Below the pieces are notes generated by a model. It made no database searches. It worked only from the letters and a program-made list of their open reading frames with translations, and had not been told where the DNA came from. The translations under genes and the position numbers were made by a program. Positions 46,595-55,457 of a stretch of DNA of 64,000 nucleotides are shown piece after piece; position 1 is the first letter of the stretch; each line of letters begins with the position of its first letter. Source of the stretch: Actinosynnema pretiosum (lineage in GTDB: Bacteria > Actinomycetota > Actinomycetes > Mycobacteriales > Pseudonocardiaceae); NCBI RefSeq assembly GCF_024171695.1, contig NZ_JAMTCF010000004.1, positions 372,001 to 436,000 of the forward strand, written 5' to 3'.

Positions 46595-46733
46595 GTCCCT
46601 CTTCTCCGTTTGGCCTCCTTTCAGGCAAGCACACTCGTCAAGACGCCGTTTGACTCGGGCGGTCTTCCGGGCAGTGCGGCGGCATCTTGACGAGCGTGCT
46701 CGGGCTTCGCCAGGCCAAACGGAGAAGAGGGAC
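46595..46733. repeat. Long inverted repeat with 49-base arms
   Basis: The outer 22 bases of each arm (46595-46616 and 46712-46733; GTCCCTCTTCTCCGTTTGG...) are perfect complements, and the inner 18 (46626-46643 and 46685-46702) match at 16. A symmetrical nine-base mismatch bubble lies between, and the centre is 41 bases. No T-run or gene is present. Confidence 0.85.
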
Positions 46734-46781
46734 GCGGGATTGGGGCTGCTTGGGCTCGCTTCGCTCGCCCCGCAGCCCGCT

Positions 46782-46846
46782 AGTGCGGGGAAGTTGGCGA
46801 GTGCGGGGCGTTGGCTGGTGCGGGGGCGTTGGCTCGTGCGGTGAGG
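46782..46846. repeat. 18-bp tandem repeat, about 3.5 units
   Basis: Units of the form GTGCGGGGCGTTGGCTG follow each other just after the long inverted repeat and before the LAL gene. The rest of 46428-46981 (purine-rich from 46428, with CCTCCAAAAAAGAGGGGG near 46516) holds no supported gene. Confidence 0.65.
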
Positions 46847-46981
46847 TCGCTGTGCGGTTTGGCTTGTGGGTGTGCTGGTGGTGGTGGCATTTGGGGCGCG
46901 ACCGTTTGGGGCGCGACCGTTTGGTGGGTTTCGGACCCGAGCGGGCAACGGTGCGGCTGCTGGTTGATCAAGCTCACGTCG

Positions 46982-49861
46982 ATGCCAAGTCAGGTGTGCG
47001 ACCATGCAGCCGTGGCACGTCTCGGTTCCGGAATTCCCCTGGTGGCGCGCGTTCGGGAGCTCACGGGCCTGCGGACAGCGCTCCAGGACGCGGTGCTCGG
47101 CAGGCCTGGGGCGGTGCTCGTCTCGGGTGAGGCCGGGGTGGGCAAGTCTCGGGTGGTCGACGAGTTGGGGCGGGCTGCCGGTGGTGCGCTGGTGCTCGGT
47201 GGGCGGTGCCTTGACGTTCGTGAGACCGGGGTGCCCTATTCGCCGTTCAACGAGGTTGTCGAGCGGGTTCGGGACGAGGGGTTGCTCGACCTTGGGGCGC
47301 GGCCCGCGTTGCGGTGGTTGCTGCCCGAGGTGAGCGCTGGGCCCGTGGGGGGTGTCGAGCCGCACGGGGTTCGGTTGCCTGGGCGGCGGGGGGAGCAGGA
47401 CGTTGGGCAGTTGCGGCTGTTCGACGCGGTTCTGGCGCTGCTCACCGAGCTCTCGGTGCGGCGGCCGGTGTTGTTGGTGCTGGAGGACTTGCACCTCGCG
47501 GACGCTTCTACCCGTGCCCTGCTGGTTTTCCTGCTGTCGCGGTTGCGGGATCAGCGGTTGCTCGTCGTGACCACGCACCGGTCCGACGACTTGCGGCGGG
47601 ATCACCCGTTGCGGGCGGTGCTCGCCGAGTTGTCGCGGTTGCCGTTGGTGCGGCGGTTGGATTTGGCGCCGTTGAGCGCCATCGACACGCGGGGGTTCGT
47701 GGCGGCGCTGGACGCCGGGTTGTCGGACGAGCTGGTGCTGCGGGTGGCCGAGCGGGCCGAGGGGAATCCGTTCCTGGCCGAGGAGTTGGCCGCCGATCCG
47801 CACACGCGCGGGGAGGCGTCGCTGGCTCGGGTTTCCCTGCTCGGGGCCTGCGCCGCGCGGGTGGTTCGGGTGGTCGCCGTCGCCGGGCGGGCGGTGCGGG
47901 TGGCGGAGTTGGCGGCGTTCACCGGCGAGGGGGAGCTGGGGGGCGCGCTGCGCGAAGCGGTTCGGCACGGGGTGCTGGTCGAGCGGGGCGGGGCCTATCG
48001 GTTCCGGCACGCGTTGGCCCGTGAGGCCGTGCTCGCTGATCTGCTGCCTGGGGAGCGGGTGCGGTTGCACGCTGCGTTCGCCGAGTTGTTGGGCGGTGTG
48101 GTGGGGCGCGGGGTCGCCGGTGCGGTCGCTCATCACGCGTTGGCTTCCGGGGATTCGGTGCTGGCGTTGGCCTCGTCGGTTCGGGCTGCGGGGGAGGCTG
48201 CGGCTTGTGGGGCGCCCGCCGAGGCGTTGCGGCACCGGGAGGTCGCGCTGCGGTTGTGGAGCAGCGCGGTGCGGACGCCCGGTGGGGTGAGCGAGGCGGA
48301 GTTGTTGCGGCAGGCCTCGTGGGCCGCTGGGGCCAGTGGGCTTCCGGAGCGGGCGGTGGCGCTGGCACGTGCGGGCGCGGAGTTGGCGGGTGGCGCCTCG
48401 CCCGAGGTCGGGGCTGGGCTGTGGTTGCGGCTGGCTCGGGCCCTGGGGGAGTTGGCGGACTCGGACGGTGAGCGCGAGGCCGCCGTCGAGCAGGCCTGGT
48501 TGTTGTTGCGGGACCGGCCCGCGTGCGTCGAGCGGGCCGAGGTGCTGGCGGGGTGGGCCGCCGCGCTGCACGAGGGGGGCAAGCGGGCCGAGGCCGCCGA
48601 GCGGGCCGAGCAGGCCGTGGTGGACGGGCGGGCCTCCGGGGCCTGGGCTGCGGTCGCGGACGCGCTCACCACGCTGGCGGTGCTGGACGCGGAGGACGGG
48701 CTGGGGGAGTCGGCCTTGCGCAGGCACCTGGAGGCCGTGGAGCACGCGCGCGCCGGGGGTGCGGTCGGGGCCGAGCTGCGGGCGCGGCGGGCGTTGGGGC
48801 GGTTCCACCACGACGTCGGGCGGCCGGGGCTCGCGGTGGAGGCGTTCGACGACGGGGTGCGCCGGGCTGAGGAGACCGGGGTCGCGTGGAGCGCGCTCGG
48901 GGTCGAGCTGCGGGCCTGGCAGGTGGTGACCCGGCACCGGGCCGGGGACTGGGTCGGCGCGGCCGGGGCCGCAGGCGAGGCGGGGGCCTGGGGGTCGGAG
49001 CGGTTGGCCGCCGCGCGGGCCCGGTTGCTGGTGGGGCGCGGGGAGTTCGAGGCGGCCGAGCGGGAGCTGGGCGGGGTCCGGTGGTCGCGGGACGCGTGGA
49101 CGGCCGAGGTCGCGGGCGCTGCGGACGTGGAGCTGCTGTTGTGGCGCGGGCAGCCCGACTCCGCGGTGGAGCGGGTCGGCGAGGCGCTGGAGGTCTCCGG
49201 GGAACCGGTCCGGTTGGTCGCGCTGGGGGTCGCGGCGTGGGCGGAGCTGGCCGGGCGCGGGCGGCGGCGGCGGGACCGGGACGCCGAGGAGCGCGCGGTG
49301 GCCGAGGGGCGGGCGCTGGCCGAGCGGGGCAGGGCTGTGCGGGGTGGGGGCGCGGACGCGGCTGCCTGGTCGGCTCGGGTGGACGCCGAGGAGGACCGGC
49401 TCGTCGGGGGGATCGCCACCGGGCCGTGGCTGGCGGCGGCGGAGCTGTTCGGGGACGCGCACGAGCAGGCGGTGTGCCGGTGGCGGGCGGCGGAGACCGC
49501 GTTGGCGCACGGGCAGCGGGAGCAGGCCGCGTCGCTGCTGAAGGCGGCGGACACGGCGGCCGAGCTGCTCGGCGCGCGACCGCTGCGCGACGCGGTGCGG
49601 CAGACCGCGCGGCGCGGGCGGGTGGTGCTGCGGGGCGAGGTGCCCGGTGGGCAGGTCGACCCGTTCACGCCGCGCGAGCGGTCGGTGCTGGCGCTGGTGG
49701 CGCTGGGGCGCACCAACCGCGAGGTCGGCGAGGAGCTGGTGATCAGCGAGAAGACGGTGAGCGTGCACCTCACCCGGATCATGGCCAAGCTCGGCGCGGG
49801 CAGGCGCGGCGAGGCGGTCGCGATCGCGTTCGAGCGGGGGCTGCTGGACGTCACGGGGTAG
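46982..49861 (+). CDS. LuxR-family LAL-type ATP-dependent regulator
   Basis: A 959-residue large ATP-binding LuxR-like regulator. An AAA-type ATPase occupies about residues 18-300 (ARVRELTGL, Walker A SGEAGVGKSRVV with K55, Walker B-like LLVLEDLHLAD). A long Ala/Arg/Glu helical repeat middle follows. The C-terminal helix-turn-helix (about 893-955) is FTPRERSVLALVALGRTNREVGEELVISEKTVSVHLTRIMAKL. Such proteins activate pathway genes in actinomycetes in response to a small molecule. ATG 46982 is preferred because the family core starts soon after; GTG 47012 is also possible, while starts near 46811 give a Gly/Trp-rich extension. Codons are rich in TTG and GGG, as in the SARP gene. Confidence 0.88.
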   Translation: MPSQVCDHAAVARLGSGIPLVARVRELTGLRTALQDAVLGRPGAVLVSGEAGVGKSRVVDELGRAAGGALVLGGRCLDVRETGVPYSPFNEVVERVRDEGLLDLGARPALRWLLPEVSAGPVGGVEPHGVRLPGRRGEQDVGQLRLFDAVLALLTELSVRRPVLLVLEDLHLADASTRALLVFLLSRLRDQRLLVVTTHRSDDLRRDHPLRAVLAELSRLPLVRRLDLAPLSAIDTRGFVAALDAGLSDELVLRVAERAEGNPFLAEELAADPHTRGEASLARVSLLGACAARVVRVVAVAGRAVRVAELAAFTGEGELGGALREAVRHGVLVERGGAYRFRHALAREAVLADLLPGERVRLHAAFAELLGGVVGRGVAGAVAHHALASGDSVLALASSVRAAGEAAACGAPAEALRHREVALRLWSSAVRTPGGVSEAELLRQASWAAGASGLPERAVALARAGAELAGGASPEVGAGLWLRLARALGELADSDGEREAAVEQAWLLLRDRPACVERAEVLAGWAAALHEGGKRAEAAERAEQAVVDGRASGAWAAVADALTTLAVLDAEDGLGESALRRHLEAVEHARAGGAVGAELRARRALGRFHHDVGRPGLAVEAFDDGVRRAEETGVAWSALGVELRAWQVVTRHRAGDWVGAAGAAGEAGAWGSERLAAARARLLVGRGEFEAAERELGGVRWSRDAWTAEVAGAADVELLLWRGQPDSAVERVGEALEVSGEPVRLVALGVAAWAELAGRGRRRRDRDAEERAVAEGRALAERGRAVRGGGADAAAWSARVDAEEDRLVGGIATGPWLAAAELFGDAHEQAVCRWRAAETALAHGQREQAASLLKAADTAAELLGARPLRDAVRQTARRGRVVLRGEVPGGQVDPFTPRERSVLALVALGRTNREVGEELVISEKTVSVHLTRIMAKLGAGRRGEAVAIAFERGLLDVTG

Positions 49862-49870
49862 CCGGTGCCC

Positions 49871-49909
49871 CTGCGGGATGAGCCCGGCCGCTCCCCGGTC
49901 ATCCCGCAG
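49871..49909 (+). terminator. Hairpin after the LAL gene
   Basis: Perfect 11-bp arms CTGCGGGATGA / TCATCCCGCAG with a 17-base loop, ten bases after the stop. No T-run. Confidence 0.6.
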
Positions 49910-50079
49910 GTGGACCGCCGTCCCCACCAGGGGGCTGATCGAGCACCCGCCGCCGAGCCGACGCCCGCGCACACCGCGTCGCCATAGCGTTCTCCCCGTC
50001 AGCCAGAAGCACGGCGGGAACGCGGGACGCGGCCAGCGGATCCGGCCCACCGGCGCCCCAGACCCCAGGGAGCACAACC

Positions 50080-50832
50080 ATGTCCGCAGTCGTGTCCGAC
50101 GTCGGAACCCGGACCGCCGTGGAGGCGACCGGACTGGTCAAGGTGTACGGCAAGGGCGACACCGCCGTGCACGCGCTGGCCGGGGTCACCGTCGCCTTCG
50201 AGGCGGGCCGGTTCACCGCGATCATGGGACCCTCGGGCTCGGGCAAGTCCACCCTCATGCACTGCTTGGCGGGCCTGGACGACTCGGACGGCGGCCAGGT
50301 GCGCATCGGCGGCACCGAGATCACCGGCCTCGGCGACAAGGACCTCACCAAGCTCCGCAGGGACCGGGTCGGGTTCGTCTTCCAGTCGTTCAACCTGCTG
50401 CCCACGCTCACGGCGGAGCAGAACATCCTGCTCGGCCTGGAGCTGGCGGGCCGCAAGCCCGACCGGGAGTGGTTCGACACCATCGTCGAGGTGCTCGGCC
50501 TGCGCGACCGCCTCAAGCACAAGCCGACCGAGCTGTCCGGCGGCCAGCAGCAGCGCGTGGCCTGCGCCCGCGCCCTGGTCGCCCGGCCCGACGTGGTGTT
50601 CGCCGACGAGCCCACCGGCAACCTGGACTCCCGCTCCGGCGCCGAGGTCTTGGACTTCCTGCGCATGTCGGTCCGCAAGCTCGGCCAGACCGTCATCATG
50701 GTGACGCACGACCCGGTCGCCGCCTCCTACGCGGACCGCGTCGTGCTGCTGGCCGACGGCCACCTCGCGGGCGACATCACCGCCCCCACCGCCGACAGCG
50801 TCCTCGCGGCCCTGAAGAACCTGGGGGCCTGA
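50080..50832 (+). CDS. ABC transporter ATP-binding protein (MacB/LolD type)
   Basis: The 250-residue ATPase of a MacB/FtsX-type exporter. Walker A is GPSGSGKSTLMH, the Q-loop FVFQSFNLLPTLTAEQN, the signature ELSGGQQQRVACARAL, Walker B VVFADEPTGNLDS and the H-loop VTHDPVAASYADR. ATG 50080 follows AGGGAG. Its TGA overlaps the permease ATG by one base (TGATG), so the two are made together. These systems use ATP hydrolysis to drive mechanical conformational change in the permease, for efflux of peptides or antibiotics or for extracting lipoproteins. Confidence 0.95.
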   Translation: MSAVVSDVGTRTAVEATGLVKVYGKGDTAVHALAGVTVAFEAGRFTAIMGPSGSGKSTLMHCLAGLDDSDGGQVRIGGTEITGLGDKDLTKLRRDRVGFVFQSFNLLPTLTAEQNILLGLELAGRKPDREWFDTIVEVLGLRDRLKHKPTELSGGQQQRVACARALVARPDVVFADEPTGNLDSRSGAEVLDFLRMSVRKLGQTVIMVTHDPVAASYADRVVLLADGHLAGDITAPTADSVLAALKNLGA

Positions 50833-53348
50833 TGCTGCGCACGATCATCGCGGGCCTGCGGGCCCGCACCGCGCGGCTCGTGCTCTCCTCGATCGCCATC
50901 GCGCTCGGCGTCGCCTTCGTCACCGGCACCCTCGTGCTCGGCGACGCCATCGACGCCAGCACCCGCGAGGAGTACGCCAAGAGCTCCCGCAACGTCGCGG
51001 TGTCCGTCAAGATCAACGGGGACGCCTCCGAGCTGACCAGCGTCCCGGCGTCCGCGCTGGCCGAGGTCAGGGCCGTGCCCGGCGTGAGCGGAGCGGACAG
51101 CCGCTCCACGGTCTGGGCCGCCCTCGTGGACAGCAGGGGCAAGGCCCGCGAGGCCCGCGTGCAGTCCGTGGCCACCACGCCCGAGCTGCGCGAGTTCGAC
51201 CTCGCCGACGGCCGCTTCCCGCAGTCCGCGAACGAGATCGCGCTCGACGAGCGCGGCGTCAAGTCCACCGGACTGACCATCGGCAGCACCACCAAGCTGA
51301 TGAGCCAGGAGTCCGGCGACCACGAGCTGACCGTCGTGGGCACCTACCGGCAGTCCAGCAACCCGATGTCCCTCGGCTACGGCGAGCAGGGCGTGGTCAC
51401 GCCCGAGCTGATGGCGAAGCTCGGCGACGAGCCGTTCACCACCGAGGTCGTCGCGCTCGCCGCGCCCGGCAGCGACCACGCCCAGCTGCGCGACGCCGTC
51501 GCCACCGCGCTCGGCGGCGAGTACCGGGTGCGCACCGGCGCCCAGGCCGAGGCCGACACCATGGAGCAGTTGGCGAAGCAGGGCATCAACTTCACCCTGC
51601 CGCTGCTGGTGTTCGCGGCCATCTCGCTGGTCGTGGCCTCCATGGTCATCTACAACACGTTCACCATCCTGGTCGCCCAGCGCACCAAGGAGCTGGCGCT
51701 GCTGCGCTGCGTCGGCGCCAACCGCTCGCAGGTGTTCCGCAGCGTGCTCGCCGAGGCGCTGGTGATGGGCCTGGTCGCCTCGGTGCTCGGCCTCGGCGCC
51801 GGGCTCGGCGTCGCGGCCCTGCTCCAGCGGGGCATCGACGCGCTCGGCGCGGGCGGCGCGGCAGGCGTGCAGACGCCGATCACCTGGACCACCGTGCTCG
51901 CCGCGTTCGCGGTCGGCGTGCTGGTCACCGTGCTCGCCGCCGCCCTGCCCGCCCGCAAGGCCACCCGCGTCGCGCCGATCGCCGCGCTGCGCAACCAGAT
52001 CGACAGCGGCGACGACGTGCGCCGCGCGGGCAAGCTGCGCATCGCCTCGGCCGCGCTGCTCGTCGTGGCGGGCGCGGGCGTGCTGGTCGTCGGGCAGCGC
52101 TCCGAGCAGCTGGAGATGTCCATGTTCGCCAGCGCGGCGGGCGCGATGCTGCTGCTGGCCGCCGTGCTGCTGCTCGGGCCGCTGCTGGTCGGGCCGGTCA
52201 ACAAGCTGCTCGGGATCGTGCCCGGCCTGCTGTTCGGGGTGCCCGCGAAGCTCGCCGTCGGCAACGCCGAGCGCAACCCGCGCCGCACCGCCGCCACCAC
52301 CGCCGCGCTCATCGTCGGCGTGTCCATCGTGGTCTCGGTGACCGTCGTCGGCGGGTCCGTGCGGGAGACCGCGACCCAGCGGCTCGACGAGCAGTACCCG
52401 GCCGACTTCACCGTCAACTCCTCGATCTACGGCAGGCAGCTGCCCGTCGAGCTGGCCGACCGGCTCGGCGAGGTGCCGCAGGTCGCGCAGGCCGAGCCCA
52501 CCGCCGAGGTGTACGCCGAGAACGGGTACTTCATCGGCGTGCGGCGCAGCGCGCTCGGCGCCGTGGTGCTGCCCGAGGTCGTCGAGGGATCGCTCGACGC
52601 GCTGGGCGACGGCGACCTCGCCGTCACCGACGAGTACGCCAAGTCCGCGGGCATCAAGATCGGCGACCGGGTGAAGGTCGGGGACGTCGAGAAGCGCGAC
52701 AAGGCCGAGCTGGAGGTCGTCGCCGTCATCACCGGGCGGCAGATCGGCTACGGCCTGACCACCCTGGGCACCGCCGAGTCGGTCAACTCCGAGCAGCCCG
52801 GCCACAGCAACGTCATGGTCAAGCTGAAGGAGGGCGTGAGCACCGCCGACGGGCGGGCCGCGCTGGAGAAGGTCACCGACACCTCGCCGCTGGCCGTGAT
52901 CAGCTCGGCCGCCGAGACCAGGGACCTGATCAACTCCCAGGTCAACCAGATGCTCGGGTTCGTGTGGGCGCTGATCGGGCTGGCCGTGGTGATCGCGCTG
53001 TTCGGCATCGCCAACACGCTCGCGCTGTCCGTGCTGGAGCGCACCAGGGAGACCGCGCTGCTGCGGGCGCTCGGGCTCACCAAGGGGCAGCTGCGGCTGA
53101 TGCTGGTGGTCGAGTCGGTGCTCATGGCGCTGATGGGGGCCACGATCGGGCTGGTGCTCGGCGTCGGCGTCGGCTGGGCGCTGACCAGCTCGTTCGGCGG
53201 CGAGGGCATCGACATCGTGCTGGACGTCCCGGTGGGGCAGATCGGCGTGATGCTGGTCGCGGCGGTGGTGGCCGCGGTGATCGCCGCCGCGATGCCCGCC
53301 CGGCGGGCGGCGCGCACCTCGATCGTGTCGGGGATGGCGGAGGAGTAG
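50832..53348 (+). CDS. FtsX/MacB-like ABC transporter permease
   Basis: An 838-residue permease with two FtsX units. It begins with a helix and a large extracytoplasmic MacB-type domain (about 40-240), followed by three helices (LPLLVFAAISLVVASMVIYNTFTILVAQRTKELALLRCVGANRSQVF is the FtsX signature). A middle pair of helices leads to a second extracytoplasmic domain (about 510-690) and a second FtsX triplet (FGIANTLALSVLERTRETALLRALGLTKGQL). The layout of two FtsX units in one chain is common in actinobacteria. It is cotranscribed with the ATPase and ended by a strong terminator. The substrate is unknown. Confidence 0.93.
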   Translation: MLRTIIAGLRARTARLVLSSIAIALGVAFVTGTLVLGDAIDASTREEYAKSSRNVAVSVKINGDASELTSVPASALAEVRAVPGVSGADSRSTVWAALVDSRGKAREARVQSVATTPELREFDLADGRFPQSANEIALDERGVKSTGLTIGSTTKLMSQESGDHELTVVGTYRQSSNPMSLGYGEQGVVTPELMAKLGDEPFTTEVVALAAPGSDHAQLRDAVATALGGEYRVRTGAQAEADTMEQLAKQGINFTLPLLVFAAISLVVASMVIYNTFTILVAQRTKELALLRCVGANRSQVFRSVLAEALVMGLVASVLGLGAGLGVAALLQRGIDALGAGGAAGVQTPITWTTVLAAFAVGVLVTVLAAALPARKATRVAPIAALRNQIDSGDDVRRAGKLRIASAALLVVAGAGVLVVGQRSEQLEMSMFASAAGAMLLLAAVLLLGPLLVGPVNKLLGIVPGLLFGVPAKLAVGNAERNPRRTAATTAALIVGVSIVVSVTVVGGSVRETATQRLDEQYPADFTVNSSIYGRQLPVELADRLGEVPQVAQAEPTAEVYAENGYFIGVRRSALGAVVLPEVVEGSLDALGDGDLAVTDEYAKSAGIKIGDRVKVGDVEKRDKAELEVVAVITGRQIGYGLTTLGTAESVNSEQPGHSNVMVKLKEGVSTADGRAALEKVTDTSPLAVISSAAETRDLINSQVNQMLGFVWALIGLAVVIALFGIANTLALSVLERTRETALLRALGLTKGQLRLMLVVESVLMALMGATIGLVLGVGVGWALTSSFGGEGIDIVLDVPVGQIGVMLVAAVVAAVIAAAMPARRAARTSIVSGMAEE

Positions 53349-53413
53349 GCCGCACGAGCTTGGCGCGGTGCGGGGGCTCGGGGGCCCGCGCACCGCGCCG
53401 GGGCAAGGGGAGA

Positions 53414-53458
53414 ACGGGGCGGGGCCGGACCTTCTGGTGCGGCCCCGCCCCGTTTTTT
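53414..53458 (+). terminator. Strong intrinsic terminator of the ABC exporter operon
   Basis: A perfect 14-bp stem ACGGGGCGGGGCCG / CGGCCCCGCCCCGT with an inner ACC/GGT extension, followed by six T residues from 53453. Confidence 0.9.
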
Positions 53459-53543
53459 GAAGATTTTTTGTCCCGGCGCGTCCCGTTCTGGGCGATGTGC
53501 CCTCAGAACAGGTGCGGGTCGGCCCGAGCGAGGGCCGGGCCGA

Positions 53544-53826
53544 CCCGCCCAGCGCCCGAATAGGGCGCTGGGCATCTTTGCGCGGGCCGCAGGGCCCGGT
53601 GCCCGAACGCCGTGGCGCGTGGTGCCGTGGCGCGCGCCATTCCTTCCCCCGGCCGGGCCGCGCGCTCGTCCCGCCCAGCGCCCGAACAGGGCGCTGGGCA
53701 TCTTTGCGCGGGCCGCAAGGCCCGGTGCCTGATTCGCGCGGGCCGCAGGGCCCGGTGCCCGAACGCCGTGGCGCGTGGTGCCGTGGCGCGCGCCATCCCG
53801 TCCCCCGGCCGGGCCGCGCCCTCGCC
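53544..53826. repeat. Duplicated 126-bp intergenic block with hairpins
   Basis: The sequence from CCCGCCCAGCGCCCGAA (53544) recurs from 53670, offset 126 bases, over its whole length. In the second copy a 31-base internal segment (CGCGGGCCGCAGGGCCCGGTGCC) is itself doubled. Each copy contains a perfect 10-bp hairpin CCCAGCGCCC / GGGCGCTGGG (53548-53572 with loop GAATA; 53674-53698 with loop GAACA) followed by CATCTTT. No gene is supported in 53349-53909. Confidence 0.8.
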
Positions 53827-53909
53827 CCCCGGCGGCTCCGCCCTCATCCCACCGGAATCCGGAAGCGCCCGCCCCCCCGTCCTCGGGCGGACCCGCGTCC
53901 GCCACGCCC

Positions 53910-54941
53910 CTAAGCCGACTCGCGGCGCACGAGCTCGGTCGGGAGCACCTGGCGCTTCGAGCGGACCTGCTCGCCGCTGAGCAGGCGCAGCAGGTGCGCC
54001 ACCATGTGCGACACCTGGTTGCCGGTGTCCTGGCGGACGGTCGTGAGCGCGGGCGTGGTGTGCGGCGCTATGGACGGGTGGTCGTCGAAGCCCACCACCG
54101 CGACGTCCTGCGGCACCCGCCTGCCCGCCTCGCGCAGGGCGTCCAGCGCGCCCGCCGCCATCAGGTCGCTCGCCACGAACACCGCGTCCAGGTCGGGCGC
54201 CCGCTCCAGCAGCGCCGTCATGGCCCGCTTCCCGCCCTCGCGGGAGAAGCCGCCGTCCTCGGTGAGCAGCGCGGTCCGCTCGTCGTCCGCGCCCAGCGCG
54301 CGCCGCCACCCGGCCAGCCGGTCGGCGGCGGCCAGCTCGTCCAGCGGGCCGGTCACCGAGGCGATCGTCTTGCGCCCCAACGACATCAGGTGCCTGGTCG
54401 CCAGCTCGCCACCACCGGTGTTGTCGTGGTCGACCGAGTTCAGCCCGCGCAGCGAGCCCCACGGCCTCCCCGCGTACACCACGGGCAGCGGCAGCTTGCG
54501 GGCCAGCGCGAGCAGCCGGTCGCCCTTGTGCGGGGCGAACACGAGCGCGCCGTCCACGTGGCCGCCCTGCAGGAAGCGCTGCGCCCGGTCCTGGTCCTGC
54601 GGCGAGTGCGCGAGCATCAGGACCATCTGCACGTCCGCGTCGGCGAGCGCGCGGGCGGCGGCCCTGGTGAGCCAGGCGAAGTGCGGGTCGTCGAAGATCT
54701 TGGGCTCGGGCTCGGAGAACACCACGGCGACCGCGCCGCTGCGCCGCGTCACGAGCGCCCGAGCGGCCTGGTTGGGCTGGTAGCCGAGGTCCCGCGCCGC
54801 CGCCGTGACCGCCTCCTGCGCCTCGGGACTCACCCTCGGGGACGCGTTGAGCACCCGCGACGCCGTCGCACGGGAGACACCCGCTCGCGCTGCCACGTCC
54901 TCCAACGTGGGGCGGGCGTTCACGTGCGACTGGACGGACAC
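53910..54941 (-). CDS. LacI-family transcriptional regulator (CebR-like)
   Basis: A 343-residue repressor. The helix-turn-helix is PTLEDVAARAGVSRATASRVLN with hinge helix PNQAARALVTRRSG. The sugar-binding domain (about 65-335) includes FSEPEPKIFDDPHF, VDHDNTGGGELATRHLMSLG, AVFVASDLMAAGALDALREAGRRVPQDVAVVGFDD and TTVRQDTGNQ. The VxSEPEPKxF segment and overall layout resemble CebR, the cello-oligosaccharide-sensing repressor of Streptomyces. A matching palindrome lies upstream, so it probably regulates itself. GTG 54941 is eight bases after GGGAG; GTG 54950 would overlap that site. No sugar-use genes lie nearby. Confidence 0.88.
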   Translation of the reverse strand: MSVQSHVNARPTLEDVAARAGVSRATASRVLNASPRVSPEAQEAVTAAARDLGYQPNQAARALVTRRSGAVAVVFSEPEPKIFDDPHFAWLTRAAARALADADVQMVLMLAHSPQDQDRAQRFLQGGHVDGALVFAPHKGDRLLALARKLPLPVVYAGRPWGSLRGLNSVDHDNTGGGELATRHLMSLGRKTIASVTGPLDELAAADRLAGWRRALGADDERTALLTEDGGFSREGGKRAMTALLERAPDLDAVFVASDLMAAGALDALREAGRRVPQDVAVVGFDDHPSIAPHTTPALTTVRQDTGNQVSHMVAHLLRLLSGEQVRSKRQVLPTELVRRESA

Positions 54942-54977
54942 CGGCACCACTCCCGGACGCTGTTCGGCGAAAACATC

Positions 54978-54983
54978 AGCTTA
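54978..54983 (-). promoter_or_regulatory. Candidate -10 box of the LacI-family gene
   Basis: TAAGCT on the minus strand, about 36 bases before GTG 54941. The -35 position (about 18 bases further) falls inside the palindrome at 54998-55017. Confidence 0.4.
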
Positions 54984-54997
54984 GCCGGACAACACCC

Positions 54998-55017
54998 GCC
55001 CGGGAGCGCTCCCGGGC
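54998..55017. promoter_or_regulatory. Perfect 20-bp palindrome with CebR-like core
   Basis: GCCCGGGAGCGCTCCCGGGC is a perfect dyad centred on GGGAGCGCTCCC. The known CebR site is TGGGAGCGCTCCCA; the 14-base core here differs only at the outermost pair (C/G for T/A). It covers the expected -35 region of the LacI-family gene, an arrangement suited to autorepression. Confidence 0.65.
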
Positions 55018-55457
55018 AACGCCGGACGGGTGGTGGCGCAGCCTGGAACCGGTGGGGTGGAGGCCCTGCGGGGCTGCGGGGCGGTCGTGCGCCCGAAGGC
55101 GGGGCTGGGGGCGGGGCGCTGTCTGGCGGGGCGCTGTCGGGCGGGTGTGCGCCCGGAGGCTGGGCCTGCCGGTCGCGGACCCGAGGCCGGGGCTGGTCGC
55201 GCGGTGCCGCCGGGTCGTCGCGGGTCTCGCGCCGCGTCCGGTCGCGTGGCGCCGCGAACCGCGCGTCGCACCCGGCCCCGTGGGGCCACCGGCGTCCCGC
55301 TCGCGCGTCCCAGGGGGGAGAGGGTTGCCGCGCCCGCAGGCTTCCCAGCGCCCGTCGGCCGCGCGGACCCGCGTCGTGCTCGCGGGTCGTCCCGCGCCGC
55401 CCCTCCGCCGGGTCGTGCTCGCCCGCCGCGCCGTCGCCGCGTTCCGCCGCGCCGCCC
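55018..55457. other. G-rich non-coding spacer
   Basis: About 440 bases of low-complexity G/C sequence; short words such as GCGGGGCTG and GGCGGGGCGCTGTC recur. Open frames are Arg/Pro/Ala-rich without ribosome site or domain. I see no gene. Confidence 0.5.

Noticed and set aside
46478-50077. 1,199-codon minus-strand frame opposite the LAL gene
   Set aside because: Pro/Arg/His-rich translation without motifs; the plus strand has a complete ATPase/HTH protein.
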